This document shows positions 13,925-24,100 of a DNA stretch of 64,000 bases, piece after piece. The DNA is from Streptomyces natalensis ATCC 27448. Lineage in GTDB: Bacteria; Actinomycetota; Actinomycetes; Streptomycetales; Streptomycetaceae. Where the stretch lies: NCBI RefSeq assembly GCF_000935125.1, contig NZ_JRKI01000029.1:248001-312000 (forward strand), in the 5' to 3' direction. The notes beneath the pieces are model-generated. The model made no database searches and was not told where the DNA came from. It worked only from the letters and a program-made list of their open reading frames with translations. The translations under genes were made by a program, and so were the position numbers. Numbering within the stretch: position 1 is the first letter of the stretch; the number at the start of each line of letters is the position of its first letter.

Positions 13925-16642
13925 TCAACCTGTCGACACCGACTGCTCCGAGGGGAGCCGTCCGTAGATGCGTTCCGGAGTCAGCGGCAGCGCGCGGTAG
14001 CGGACGCCCGTGGCGTCCTGCACCGCGTTCGCGAGCGCGGGGGCCACCGGGTTGATACAGCACTCCGCCATCCCCTTCGCCCGCATGGGCCCCACCGAAT
14101 CCGCCGAGCCCACCAGGAGGACCTCGGTACGGGGGATGTCGGCGTAGGTGGGGATGCGGTAGTTCCGGAAGTTCGGATTGACCATGACGCCGTTGTCGTC
14201 GAGGTGGTGGTTCTCGGTCAGCGCGAAGCCGATTCCCTGGGCGACACCGCCCTCGATCTGGCCCCGGACCTGCTCCGGGTTGATGATCACTCCGGCGTCC
14301 GCCGCCTGCACGCTGTGCAGGATCCGTATCTCGCCCGTCACGCGGTGCACGGCGACCCGGAACCCCTGCGTGTTGGAGGTGACGCTCCGGGGCGAGCCGT
14401 ATGCCTTGCGTGCGGCGGTGAACCGGATGCCACGCGCCCGGGCCAGCGCGACGAGTTCGGCCAGCGACACCCGCCGGTCCCCGCAGACGACACCGTCGTC
14501 GTCCATCGTGCACATCACGACATGGACGCCCGTGTGTGCGGCGGCGAATTCCAGGATGCGATCGCGCACGGCATTGGCCGCCCGCAGGACCGCGTTGCCC
14601 GCCACGAAGAGACCCGCACTCGCGAAGGCACCGGTGTCGAATCCCGTGCGGTCGGTGTCGGACTGCACCAGACGGATCCGCGACGGCGTGGTGCCCAGCT
14701 GGCCGGCTGCGATCTGGACATGAGCGGTGGACGTTCCCTCTCCGAACTCGACGGTTCCGACGGCCAGTTCGTAGAGGAGATCGTCGCCCAGCGTGACCCA
14801 TACCTCGGAGATGTGTTCCGTCGGGGGCGCGGTTTCGTGCAGGGAACTCGCCACGCCGGCTCCGACGAGCCACTCGGGGCCGGGAGGCGTCCGGTCGGCC
14901 GTACGGGCCAGAGCGTCGCCGACCAGGTCGATGCACTTGGCGAGTCCGTTCTCACCAAAGATCACGTCGTCCGGGCCGTCGTGCCTGGCGACCAGGGGCT
15001 CGCCCGGCCGCACGATGTTGCGTCGGCGCAGTTCCAGCGGGTCGATGTGCAGCGCTCGGGCCAGTTCGTCCATTGCCGACTCCACGGCGAACGCCGGCTG
15101 CGTCATCCCGTAACCTCGCAGCGCTCCGCTCGGCACGGTGTTCGTGTAGACGGAGTACGCGTCGTACTTCTTGTTGGGGCAGCGGTAGATCATGACGGCG
15201 GCTCCGCCCGCGTACAGCGTTTCGCCTCCGTGGTTGCCGTAGGCGCCCGTGTTCGACACATTGCGTACCTGGAAGGCGGTGAGCGTTCCGTCCGCCTTCG
15301 CACCGAGCCTGACCGTAAGGCTCATCGGATGCCGTGGCGAGGCCGTCGTGAACTCCTCCTCACGGGTGTACTCAAGACAGGTGGGCCGACCGGTGTCCAG
15401 GGTGGCAAGGGCGACCAGGTCCTCCGCGATCACCTCCTGCTTGCCGCCGAATCCGCCGCCCACGCGCTTGCAGAACACCCGCACCTGGTCCGGGCGCAGC
15501 GCGAAGAGGTGCTCCAGTTTGACCTTTGCGATCGACGGTGACTGCGAACTGGTGCGGACGTTCAGCCGGCCGTCCTCCATCCAGGCAATCGAGCCGTGGG
15601 TCTCCAGATGCGCGTGCTGCACCCGCGGTGAGAAGTACGTGCCTTCATGGATCACATCGGCCGCGGCGAACCCCGTGTCGACGTCGCCGATGTGCGAGTG
15701 GAATTCGACAAGGATGTTGCGGACGGGGTCGCGCACGAACGGATCGTCGGAGCCGTGCAGCTGGGGTGCGCCGTCGGCCATCGCCGCCTCCGGGTCGAAC
15801 ACCGCCGGCAGCACCTCGTACTCGACCACGAGACGCCGGCAGCCCTCTTCGGCCGCCCCGACCGTGTCGGCCAGGACCACGGCGACGCGCTGGCCGGCGA
15901 AGCGGACCGTGTCGTCGAGGATGTAGGTGTCGTCCGGGTCGACCAGGTGGTCGGTGTGGATCGCCGTGGAGAAGCGTCTGCGGGGTACGTCTTCCCAGGT
16001 GTAGACCCGGTGTACGCCGGGCACCGCGAGGGCGGCGCTCTTGTCGATCGAGAGGATCCGGGCGTGCGCGTGGGGTGAGTGCAGCACCTTGAGGTGCAGC
16101 AGGCCGTCGATCCGTGTGTCCATGGTGAACTCGGCGTGCCCCGTCACCACGTCGTGGCCCGCGGGCGCGCCGACGCTCGTCCCGACGGCCTTGCCCGGTG
16201 CCGCCGTCTCCACCGCGCTGACGCCCTTCACGGCGTCCTCGATCGCCCGGTATCCGGTGCAGCGGCAGAGGTTGCCCTTCAACGCCCGCGGCAGATCCGC
16301 CTTCTGATCCTCGGTGAAGGTCGCCGACGTCATGATCATCCCTGCGGTGCAGAATCCGCACTGGAACCCCGGGGCGTCCTCGAACTGCCGCTGCATGGGA
16401 TGCGGGGCGCCGGGCCGCCCCAGGCCCTCGATCGTGGTCACCTCGCGGCCGTCCGCGCGGAACGCGGGGGTGATGCAGCTGTGTACCGGTGTGCCGTCCA
16501 GCCACACCGTGCAGGCGCCGCAGTCGCCCGCGTCGCACCCCTTCTTGACGCCGAAGTGGCCGAGTTCGCGCAGGAACGTGCGCAGACACTGACCGGGGGC
16601 CGGTTCCCGGTCGAATTCCCTGCCGTTCACGCGGTAATTCAT
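13925..16642 (-). CDS. Molybdenum hydroxylase: 2Fe-2S and molybdopterin subunits fused (xanthine dehydrogenase family)
   Basis: This 905-residue protein joins two parts usually found on separate chains. Residues 1-160 are the two-[2Fe-2S] domain, with Cys in GCDAGDCGACTV, CGFCTAGM and CRCTGY. From about residue 180 to the end is the molybdopterin-binding subunit, with GGGFGGKQE near residue 420 and the late AKGMAECCINPVAPA bearing the expected Glu. Enzymes of this family hydroxylate N-heterocycles or aldehydes; the substrate is not determinable here. The start at 16642 (MNYRVNGREF) overlaps the stop of the upstream FAD subunit by 4 bp, implying coupled translation; a frame open to 16741 is antisense run-through. 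The third cofactor is supplied by the neighbour. Confidence 0.9.
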   Translation of the reverse strand: MNYRVNGREFDREPAPGQCLRTFLRELGHFGVKKGCDAGDCGACTVWLDGTPVHSCITPAFRADGREVTTIEGLGRPGAPHPMQRQFEDAPGFQCGFCTAGMIMTSATFTEDQKADLPRALKGNLCRCTGYRAIEDAVKGVSAVETAAPGKAVGTSVGAPAGHDVVTGHAEFTMDTRIDGLLHLKVLHSPHAHARILSIDKSAALAVPGVHRVYTWEDVPRRRFSTAIHTDHLVDPDDTYILDDTVRFAGQRVAVVLADTVGAAEEGCRRLVVEYEVLPAVFDPEAAMADGAPQLHGSDDPFVRDPVRNILVEFHSHIGDVDTGFAAADVIHEGTYFSPRVQHAHLETHGSIAWMEDGRLNVRTSSQSPSIAKVKLEHLFALRPDQVRVFCKRVGGGFGGKQEVIAEDLVALATLDTGRPTCLEYTREEEFTTASPRHPMSLTVRLGAKADGTLTAFQVRNVSNTGAYGNHGGETLYAGGAAVMIYRCPNKKYDAYSVYTNTVPSGALRGYGMTQPAFAVESAMDELARALHIDPLELRRRNIVRPGEPLVARHDGPDDVIFGENGLAKCIDLVGDALARTADRTPPGPEWLVGAGVASSLHETAPPTEHISEVWVTLGDDLLYELAVGTVEFGEGTSTAHVQIAAGQLGTTPSRIRLVQSDTDRTGFDTGAFASAGLFVAGNAVLRAANAVRDRILEFAAAHTGVHVVMCTMDDDGVVCGDRRVSLAELVALARARGIRFTAARKAYGSPRSVTSNTQGFRVAVHRVTGEIRILHSVQAADAGVIINPEQVRGQIEGGVAQGIGFALTENHHLDDNGVMVNPNFRNYRIPTYADIPRTEVLLVGSADSVGPMRAKGMAECCINPVAPALANAVQDATGVRYRALPLTPERIYGRLPSEQSVSTG

Positions 16643-17469
16643 GCCAGGTCCCCAGCGGTGAGTTCGCGGCAGATCTCTTCGGCGAAATGCCGTGTCAGAT
16701 GCCGACGGTGGTCGGGGGTCCCATTGGGGTCCGCGAACCACACGTCGGCCGGCACGGCGTCGTCGATGCTCTGCCGCAGGGTTCGGACATCGGGCAGGGA
16801 GTCGAAGGCGATGCGGACCGGCCGCGTGGTCCCCGCGGTGATGGTGAGCAACAGGTCATGGGCTCCCCGTTGTTGCGTGCCGACGAGGAACACCGTCGAA
16901 CGGCCGAGCCTGGTCAGCGTGAAGCGGCGGTGCGCCGTGCGTTTGCACAGCGCGTGTTCCGGAATGACGACGCGCCGAAGGATCTCCCCGGGGGCGAGTA
17001 CGTTGCGGTGGTCGCCCGTGACGAAATCCAGGGCGTCGACGTAACGTACGGAGCCATCGGGCGCCCACAGTTCGTACTGCGCCTCCAGCGCAACCGTCAA
17101 CGTGATCATCGGGCCGGCGGGCAAGGACATACAGATGTTTCCGCCGACGGTCGCCGCGTTCCAGACCTTGAACGAGGACAGGAATGCCTCACAGCTTTGC
17201 CGGAAGAGAATTTCGGCGGTCCAGTCCTCCGGCCAGGTAAAGGCATACAGGTCGCGAATGGTGCATGTGGCGCTGATCTCCAAGCCCTCGCCCGTCGGAA
17301 CAAGAGCCTCCCAACGCATTGCCGTCAGGTCGATCAGCCGTCGCAGATCCGGCTGCTCCGTGGAATAGAGCCAGGTTCCGCCTGCGAGCCAGGCATCGCC
17401 CTCGTGCCAGTCCATGCCTGGCCGCTCGGACGGTCGCCGGATGACTTCAGTGATGGTGTTGAGGTCCAT
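16639..17469 (-). CDS. FAD-binding subunit of molybdenum hydroxylase
   Basis: The 276-residue protein is the medium, FAD-carrying chain of the xanthine dehydrogenase/CO dehydrogenase family. It shows the N-terminal AGGTWLYS loop (near residues 29-36) and TVGGNICMSLPAGPM (about 107-121), which contact FAD, followed by the C-terminal CO-dehydrogenase-flavoprotein-like domain. Electrons from the molybdenum site pass through the 2Fe-2S clusters of the downstream partner to this FAD and then to NAD+ or another acceptor. It is the first gene of a two-gene operon, with its stop overlapping the next start (ATGA). No chaperone or cofactor-insertion gene is adjacent. Confidence 0.88.
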   Translation of the reverse strand: MDLNTITEVIRRPSERPGMDWHEGDAWLAGGTWLYSTEQPDLRRLIDLTAMRWEALVPTGEGLEISATCTIRDLYAFTWPEDWTAEILFRQSCEAFLSSFKVWNAATVGGNICMSLPAGPMITLTVALEAQYELWAPDGSVRYVDALDFVTGDHRNVLAPGEILRRVVIPEHALCKRTAHRRFTLTRLGRSTVFLVGTQQRGAHDLLLTITAGTTRPVRIAFDSLPDVRTLRQSIDDAVPADVWFADPNGTPDHRRHLTRHFAEEICRELTAGDLA

Positions 17470-17948
17470 GAAACCGACCTACAGAAGAACGCACCTACGG
17501 AAGACGACTGTCCCGTGGGACTGTTGACTGTTGGTATGCATTTCCCGCTGACCGCGCAGATGTCGGCCGCCGTGCCGCACCGTTCCGGGCGACTGAGCCG
17601 CGACGACCAACGGGCACAAAAACTTTTGCCCCAGTCTATCGCAGCACGCGGATGACGATCCAACCGAGGGCCACCAAACGTAGCCGAGTCGCCCCGTACG
17701 GTAATTCTCGGAGTTCATCGCGCGGCCCGCCTCCCCCGACGCGACTGCGTAAACGGGCAGCAGCGGGTGATCGGCTCCATGGCCACTGGCCGAGGCCGCC
17801 GGAATGACTCACGTTTCAGAACCGGAATGACTCATGTTTCAGAAGAAGCTGAGAAATTCTCCTGCCAAGGTGATAGGCCCTGAGGTGCGGGCACGGGAAG
17901 GCCGTGCGCGCGTCGACTTCTCACGGCCGCCTTCCGGAGGACAACCCG
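17470..17948. other. Intergenic region, 480 bp, divergent promoters
   Basis: This gap holds the promoters for the hydroxylase operon (minus) and the DUF2231 gene (plus). Apart from the tandem repeat at 17799-17844, no coding or RNA feature is supported. Confidence 0.5.
17799..17844 (+). repeat. Tandem duplication of a 23-bp unit
   Basis: Two adjacent 23-bp copies begin CCGGAATGACTCA and differ at one base (C or T at unit position 14). TGACTCA is itself palindromic. They lie about 105 bp before the DUF2231 start and could be a duplicated binding site. Confidence 0.75.
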
Positions 17949-18482
17949 ATGAGTTTCAGCGTGATAAATGGTCTGCCCGCACACGTCCTGATCGTGCACT
18001 TCGTCGTCATCTTCGTGCCCCTGAGCGCACTGGCTGTCGTGGTCGCCGCGATCTGGCCAAGCACCGCCCGGCGCATGGGGGTTGTGCTGCCGCTGCTGGG
18101 ACTGGTGACGCTGGCGAGCGTGCCGCTGGCCACGCAGGCCGGCGGGTGGCTGGAGCAGCACGTCGACAGCAACGCCCTGGTGCGCAGGCACACCGAACTC
18201 GGCGACGGACTGCTCCCCTGGGCCGCCGCGCTGTTCGTGCTGGCGACGGCGATCTGGTGGACGACCCGCCGGTCGGCCGCGGCGGAGCCGGCCCATCGGG
18301 GGCGCCCCCGGGCCACCTCTTCCCCGTCGATGATCCTCCGTGTCGCGGCGGCCGTACTGTGCGTCGGAGTGGCCGCGGGCGCCGTCGTGGACGTGTACCG
18401 GATCGGCGACTCCGGGGCGCGGGCCGCGTGGCACGACGGCTTCTCCCAGACCGCCAAGGGCGAACAGGGGGACAACGGCTGA
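17949..18482 (+). CDS. DUF2231-like four-helix membrane protein
   Basis: The 177-residue protein opens VINGLPAHVLIVHFVVIFVPLSALA, split by the first membrane helix, which is the hallmark of the DUF2231 family. Four membrane segments are visible: about residues 13-35, 43-62, 91-110 and 130-150. The conserved His-Val-x-x-Val-His in helix 1 (HVLIVH) and the His in RRHTELGD could bind heme or a metal; that is inference. GGAGGA precedes the ATG at 17949. The gene is monocistronic. The role of the family is not established. Confidence 0.8.
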   Translation: MSFSVINGLPAHVLIVHFVVIFVPLSALAVVVAAIWPSTARRMGVVLPLLGLVTLASVPLATQAGGWLEQHVDSNALVRRHTELGDGLLPWAAALFVLATAIWWTTRRSAAAEPAHRGRPRATSSPSMILRVAAAVLCVGVAAGAVVDVYRIGDSGARAAWHDGFSQTAKGEQGDNG

Positions 18483-18484
18483 CA

Positions 18485-18672
18485 CGGCCGACAAGCTACG
18501 GGCCGTTTGCCCGTACGGCCGGGTGCCGGCCACGCGCAACCTCGACGAGCTCGACCCGCGGGTGGAACTGGACGTGGTGCGCGGCGAGCAGCGCACCGGT
18601 CAGTGGTCCGCTGCGCCGGCCAACTCGTTCGGATTCGGCGGACACAACGTCAGCCTCGTCCTCACCACGTGA
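18485..18672 (+). pseudogene. Beta-ketoacyl synthase, C-terminal remnant
   Basis: After the DUF2231 stop, the +1 frame reads about 60 residues ending ANSFGFGGHNVSLVLTT and containing NLDELDPRVELDVV. This is the C-terminus of FabF-type condensing enzymes, with NSFGFGGHN the conserved end motif. The catalytic Cys and the His residues upstream of it are absent, so it is a fragment without activity. It lies 2.5 kb upstream of the PKS gene but on a different branch (dissociated FAS/type II type rather than modular). Confidence 0.7.
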
Positions 18673-18886
18673 CGGCGAGATTTTGACCGGCAGGCCGGGC
18701 GGCATGGGCACCAGGCCCGGTTCCGGCGACGCAGCTGATCGGCACAGCGGGGGCGGGAGGTTCGCCGTGCAGCGCGAGGAGGTCCGTGCGATCGAAGACG
18801 AAGGGCAGCTCCACGCAGCGGCAGGGCGAAACCAACGCTCCATCAGATGCGGTGAGTTGACGCAATATTGACCCATTCACGGGAGT

Positions 18887-19600
18887 GTGCTGACGCGGCC
18901 CGACCGTATGGTCGGCCGCATGCCCCCACGCACCCCCGGATCCCCGGCGCTCCCCGTACTCCCCTACCGCAAACCCACGCGCGGCCGGGACTACTGGGTT
19001 CTGGACGATGCCCTGCCCGATGTCGACGCCGTCCGGGCCCGCTGCCTCGCCAAGGACGACTGGATCGAAGGCTATCCGCACAAGTCCGAGAGCTGGCCCG
19101 GTCTGCGCACGATGCCCGGTCTCGAACCGGCTGAACTGGCCTGCGTCGAAAGGCTGGTCAGGAAGGCCACCGGCGCGCGTCGGCTGTGGCAGGAAACCGC
19201 CCCTGGCGGCGGCACCCTCAACCACAACTGCATCCAGGTCGTGGGCAAGGACGAGTGCGAGCCGCGACCGCACACCGATTCACGATCGCTGTGCCGCTAT
19301 GCCGCTGTGCTCTATCTCAATCCCCACGTGCCCAAGGACTGCGGTACCAGCTTCTACCGCCAGAGCCTGTCGGATGGCCGGCTCGGCGGAAACATGGTGA
19401 CCTCACCGCACAACAACCTGGTCGACGCTCTCGGAACGCGCTTCGTCCCGCCCCACTCCTTCACCGAAGACGTACGGGTGTCGCACCGCTACAACCGACT
19501 GCTGCTCTACACCGCCAACATGATGCACAGCGCCACCGGCTACTGGGGCAGGACCCTGGAGGACAAGCGGATGACTGCCGTCTTCTTCTGGATGGCATAA
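18887..19600 (+). CDS. DUF6445 / 2-oxoglutarate-Fe(II) oxygenase-like protein
   Basis: The 237-residue protein resembles the DUF6445 family, a double-stranded beta-helix group related to 2OG-Fe(II) oxygenases. PHTDSRSLCRYAAVLYLN (about residues 130-147) supplies the HxD pair expected for iron. A later His in MMHSATGYWGRTLEDKR and the following Arg are in place for the third ligand and 2-oxoglutarate. The reaction is unknown. Being next to the reductase and PKS genes, it may tailor the polyketide, but that is inference. The start is unclear: GTG 18887, ATG 18908 or ATG 18920. A near-palindrome (18896-18920) spans the last two. Confidence 0.7.
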   Translation: MLTRPDRMVGRMPPRTPGSPALPVLPYRKPTRGRDYWVLDDALPDVDAVRARCLAKDDWIEGYPHKSESWPGLRTMPGLEPAELACVERLVRKATGARRLWQETAPGGGTLNHNCIQVVGKDECEPRPHTDSRSLCRYAAVLYLNPHVPKDCGTSFYRQSLSDGRLGGNMVTSPHNNLVDALGTRFVPPHSFTEDVRVSHRYNRLLLYTANMMHSATGYWGRTLEDKRMTAVFFWMA

Positions 19601-19802
19601 CACCACTGCCGGACCTGCGGGACGCCGGCCCGGCATCGGTTCATGGCCTCACCTCTCAGCCGAGGTGCTCGTGTTCGCAGGCCGAGTCGATACCGTACGT
19701 GTCCCATGACGGGAACGGGCCGGCCGGCCCGGCGGCGGTCTCGCCGTCCTGCACGAGGCGGGCTGTGAGGCGTTCGGACGAGGTCGGGGGCGCTCGCTGC
19801 CG

Positions 19803-20945
19803 TCATCCGGAGGCGGGGGCATCCGGGTTCCCGCACGCCCGGGCGAGGTAGGTCGCGTCGATGGGCTCGGGATCGGGCAGGTCCCCGACGGCCTCCAACA
19901 GATGCGTCCGGTCGTAGGTGCGGCGGTGGGCGCTGAATTCGATCATCCGCGCGCCCTGTTGGGCGACCAGCGTCTCCAGCGGCGTGGGGTCGGGGATGTG
20001 CGGCACGACGCTCAGGGCGAGGCGAGGGTACCGGACCTGCAAGGTCTTCGGCACGACGTCGGCCGACGCGTTGTGCGGGTGGGTGACGTGAACGGTTCGT
20101 ACGGCGGCGGGCCGGCCGGTGTGGGCCTTCGCCGTGCGGGCCATGGCTCGGGCGGCGTACTCCGCCTGTACCAGGTTCGCCGTTCCTTCAGGGTCCGCTG
20201 CGATCCGGATGTGTACGGTGCCCCCGCGGTGCCGGTCGCCCTTGACGAAGGCGATCAGGCTTGCGTTGCGTACGGCCCTGTTGCGCATGCCCGCGTCAAC
20301 GAGCCGTAGCAGGGTGCTCAAGGGCTGGTCGGGCAGTCCGTCAGGGACGGGCCGGTCCGTGACGAGAAGGCCGGGGCGGAAGACGGTCACCGGACGGCCG
20401 GTGCGGGAACCCCAGGCGCGAACCAGGCGTTCGGCGGTGTACTTGCTTTCCTCGTAATACGTCTGGAAGCCGTGGTCCTCGCTGAGGTCTTCTTCGAGGA
20501 TGTGGCCGGTGAGTCGGCGGCCTGCGACATACGCCGTGCTGACGTGCATCAGATGGGCATCAGGGGCATGGTCCGCGAGTTCCAGGACGTGCCGGGTCCC
20601 CACGACGTTGGAGAGGTGAAGGGGCGCCGGATCGCCCTCAAGCCTGATGTGGGCGGCGTTGTGCCACAGCTGGGTGAGACCGTCCGTGGCCCGTGCGCGC
20701 TGCTCGGTCGTCAGGCCGAGTCCCGGCAGTGTGATGTCCCCGCTCAGGTAGTGCAGTCGGTCCAGCGCACCGGCCGGCAGCGGCGGGCCGTGGAGCCAGG
20801 TGACGGCCGCTGTCAGCCGCGCCCGGAGCTCCGGCTCGCTGCGGCGGCCGATGACGGTGATCGGTTCGTCACCGCCCTCGGAAAGAAGTTCGCGCACGAT
20901 GCGGCAGCCAAGGAATCCGGTGGCTCCGGTGAACAGGACGGGCAC
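19803..20945 (-). CDS. Stand-alone thioester reductase (NAD(P)-dependent, SDR-type)
   Basis: This 380-residue protein is an extended short-chain dehydrogenase of the kind found as the terminal reductase of NRPS, PKS and carboxylic acid reductases. VLFTGATGFLG at residues 3-13 is the nucleotide-binding loop, HVSTAYV near 133-139 holds the catalytic Ser/Thr, and YYEESKYTAERL near 162-173 has the Tyr-x3-Lys. There is no adenylation or carrier domain. Such enzymes reduce a carrier-bound thioester to an aldehyde or alcohol. Lying head-to-head with a PKS that ends in an ACP and lacks a thioesterase, it is the likely chain-release enzyme. Role in release is inference; family is firm. Confidence 0.85.
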   Translation of the reverse strand: MPVLFTGATGFLGCRIVRELLSEGGDEPITVIGRRSEPELRARLTAAVTWLHGPPLPAGALDRLHYLSGDITLPGLGLTTEQRARATDGLTQLWHNAAHIRLEGDPAPLHLSNVVGTRHVLELADHAPDAHLMHVSTAYVAGRRLTGHILEEDLSEDHGFQTYYEESKYTAERLVRAWGSRTGRPVTVFRPGLLVTDRPVPDGLPDQPLSTLLRLVDAGMRNRAVRNASLIAFVKGDRHRGGTVHIRIAADPEGTANLVQAEYAARAMARTAKAHTGRPAAVRTVHVTHPHNASADVVPKTLQVRYPRLALSVVPHIPDPTPLETLVAQQGARMIEFSAHRRTYDRTHLLEAVGDLPDPEPIDATYLARACGNPDAPASG

Positions 20946-21186
20946 GACGTCTCCTTCACTGGAAGGGTGACAGGGCGGCCAACAGCCATGGCACGACAGG
21001 TACTTACCGCAGCGATGCCCGGCGGAAGCGCCAACGTACGCATCAACCGGACAGATTGGATTGATGTGTAAATATTTCTATTGGCGATCGGGCGGACGAT
21101 TCGCGGACATTTCATTACGTTGGAATGGACCGCTTTCCGCGCGGATCGTCGTGCTCGGTGAGCCGCCTTCCAGGAAGGCCGTATCC

Positions 21187-24100
21187 ATGAGCCAGCGCCC
21201 AGACCCCTCTCCCGACCGTGCCCTCGCGATCGTCGGCGTGTCCTGTCGCCTCCCGGGTGGAATCGCCGGAATGGCGGACCTGTGGGCCGCTCTGCGCGAG
21301 CAGAAGGACCTCGTCACCGAGATGTCCACGGACCGCTTCGACGAGGACCGCTTCGTGGACACCTCGATGCCGCGAGTCGGCAAGAGCTACACCGCCGCCG
21401 GGGGCTTCCTGGACGACATCGCGGGCTTCGACGCCACGTACTTCGGGATCTCCCCGAAGGAAGCGGCGCACATGGACCCGCAGCACCGGCTGCTGCTGGA
21501 GTTGACCGCGGAGGCACTGGACGACGGGGCGATCGACCCGGCGCTGCTGGCCGGCTCCGACACGGCCGTCTACATCGGCATCTCCGACGCCTCCTACGGC
21601 GCCCTCCAGATGCTCAAGCCATGGGCCATCAGCCCGTACACGATGTCGGGTGCGGCTTCGTCCATCGCGGCCAACCGGCTCTCCCACGCCTTCGATCTGC
21701 ACGGCCCGAGCATGGCGGTGGACACCGCGTGCTCTTCCTCGCTCGTGGCTCTGGACCGTGCCTGCCACACGCTGTGGGAGGGAACGAGCCACACGGTGCT
21801 GTGCGGCGGAGCGAACATCCTGCTCTCGCCGTACCACTATGTCGGCTTCTCACAGGCGTCGATGCTCTCCGAACGTGGCAAGTGCGCCGCGTTCTCCGCG
21901 GACGCCGACGGGTTCGTCCGCGCGGAGGGCGGCGGCATGGTGCTGCTCAAGCGCCTCACCGACGCACTGGCCGACGGCGACCGCGTGCACGGTGTGATCC
22001 TGGGCAGTGCCAGCAACAGCGACGGCCGCACGCTGGGCCTGTCCCTGCCCAACCCGCAGGCGCAGGAGGACCTGTTGCGCCGGGTGTACGCGGACTTCGG
22101 GGTGCACCCGGACGAACTGGTCTACTTCGAAGCACATGGCACCGGAACCCTCGCAGGGGACCCGATGGAGGCCCGGGCCATCGGCCAGGCCCTGGGCATC
22201 CGGCGCATCACCGGCCCGTTGCCGATCGGTTCGGTCAAGTCAAACGTGGGCCACCTCGAACCCGCCTCCGGTATGGCGGGGCTGTGCAAAGCCCTGCTGG
22301 TTCTGCGGCACCGTACCGTTCCCGCCTCCCTGCACGCCGCGATGCCGAATCCGCACATCGACTTCACGGGACTGGGCATCGACCTGGTCACCGAGAACCG
22401 TGCCCTGAAGGGGGCGGCACGTCCGGTCGTCGGCGTCAACTCCTTCGGCTTCGGCGGCGCCAACGCGCACACCATCCTGACCGATTCCCCTCCCCGCCCC
22501 GTTCCACCACCGTGCACGCCACCCCCTGAAGGCTTGCCGGTCCTGGTGACGGCCCGCACCCCACAGGCGCTGACCGAGGCGACTTCCCGCATGGCGCATC
22601 ATCTCGGGACGGCGGATCCGGAGGGCCTCTACGACCTCGCCTACACATCCTGCCTGCGCCGGGGCAAGCACGAGCACCGCACGGCCGTCCTCGCTCACAC
22701 GCCGCAGGAGGCCGCGAGCAAGCTCACCCGGATCGCCGAGCACGGTTCCGGTCCCACCGCCCAGGCGGTGCACAGCGGCCGGGTGGCGTTCGTGTTCACC
22801 GGCAACGGTTCGCAGTGGCCCGGCATGGGCGCGGATCTGCTCGCCAACGACCCGGTCTTCCGCGCCACCGTCGCATCGGTGGACGCCGAACTGGCGCCCC
22901 GGCTGGGCTGGTCGGTGGCCGAGGAGATGGCTCGACCGCGCGAAGACTGGCGGCTCGCGGCGACCGAGGTGGCACAACCGCTTCTGTTTGCCGTGCAGTT
23001 GGGCGTCGTCGCCGTGCTGCGGTCCCAAGGGGTGGAGCCGGCGATGGTGCTCGGCCACAGCGTGGGCGAGGTGGCCGCCGCCCACACGGCCGGCGCCCTC
23101 ACCCTGGCCCAGGCCGCCGAGGTCCTCGCGGTGCGCAGCGCGGCCCAGGCGGCCACGGCGGGATCCGGCCGGATGGCGGCTCTGGGCCTGGGCGCCGAGC
23201 AGGCGACGGAGGCGCTGAAGCCTTACGCGGGCAGGCTCGAGATCGCAGCCGTCAACAGCGGCAAGGACGTGACCGTCGCCGGAACGGCCGAGGCCGTCGC
23301 AGAGCTCGGCGACGAACTGGCCAAACGCCAGGTCTTCTGCCGCGACCTCGGCCTCGACTACGCCTTTCACAGCCGGGCCATGGACAGCCGGCGTGCGGTG
23401 ATCACCGACGCGCTCACGGCGCTGGAACCCGGTCTCGGCGAGGTGCCGCTCTACTCCACGGTGACCGGCGCACGCATCGACGGCATGGATCTGGACGCCG
23501 CTTACTGGTGGCGCAACGTCCGCGAGCCGGTCCTGTTCGCCGAGGCCGTCGAGAACGCCCTGGACGACGGCGCAGACCTGTTCGTGGAGATCGGCCCCCA
23601 CCCCGTCCTGCGTTCCCCTCTGCGCCGGATCACGGCCGACCGCCCGCGGACGACCACTGCCGTGGTGCCGACGCTGCATCGGGAAGCCGACGGGCCGGGG
23701 GACCTGGCCACCACCCGCGCCACGCTGATCGCCGCCGGGGCGGCCACCGACTGGAGCCGGTACTTCCCTCGCCCGGGCCAGGTCGTCGACCTGCCCGCCT
23801 ATCCGTGGCAACGGGAACGGCACTGGGGCGGCGGCAAAGAATTGTGGACCCGTAACGGGCCGTTGGATCACCCGCTGCTCGGGGCCAGGATCGCTGCCCC
23901 CATGCCCCTGTGGTCCGGAGTCGTCGAACCGGTCCTGGTGCCGTGGCTCACCGATCACCGGGTGGCCGGCTCCGTCGTCATGCCCGCCACCGGATACCTG
24001 GAGATGGCGCTCGCCGCCGGCCGTCTCGCGCTCGGCGCACCGGTCGAGACGGAGTACTTGGACATCACCAGCGCGCTGGTGATCCCCTGGGACGATCCCT

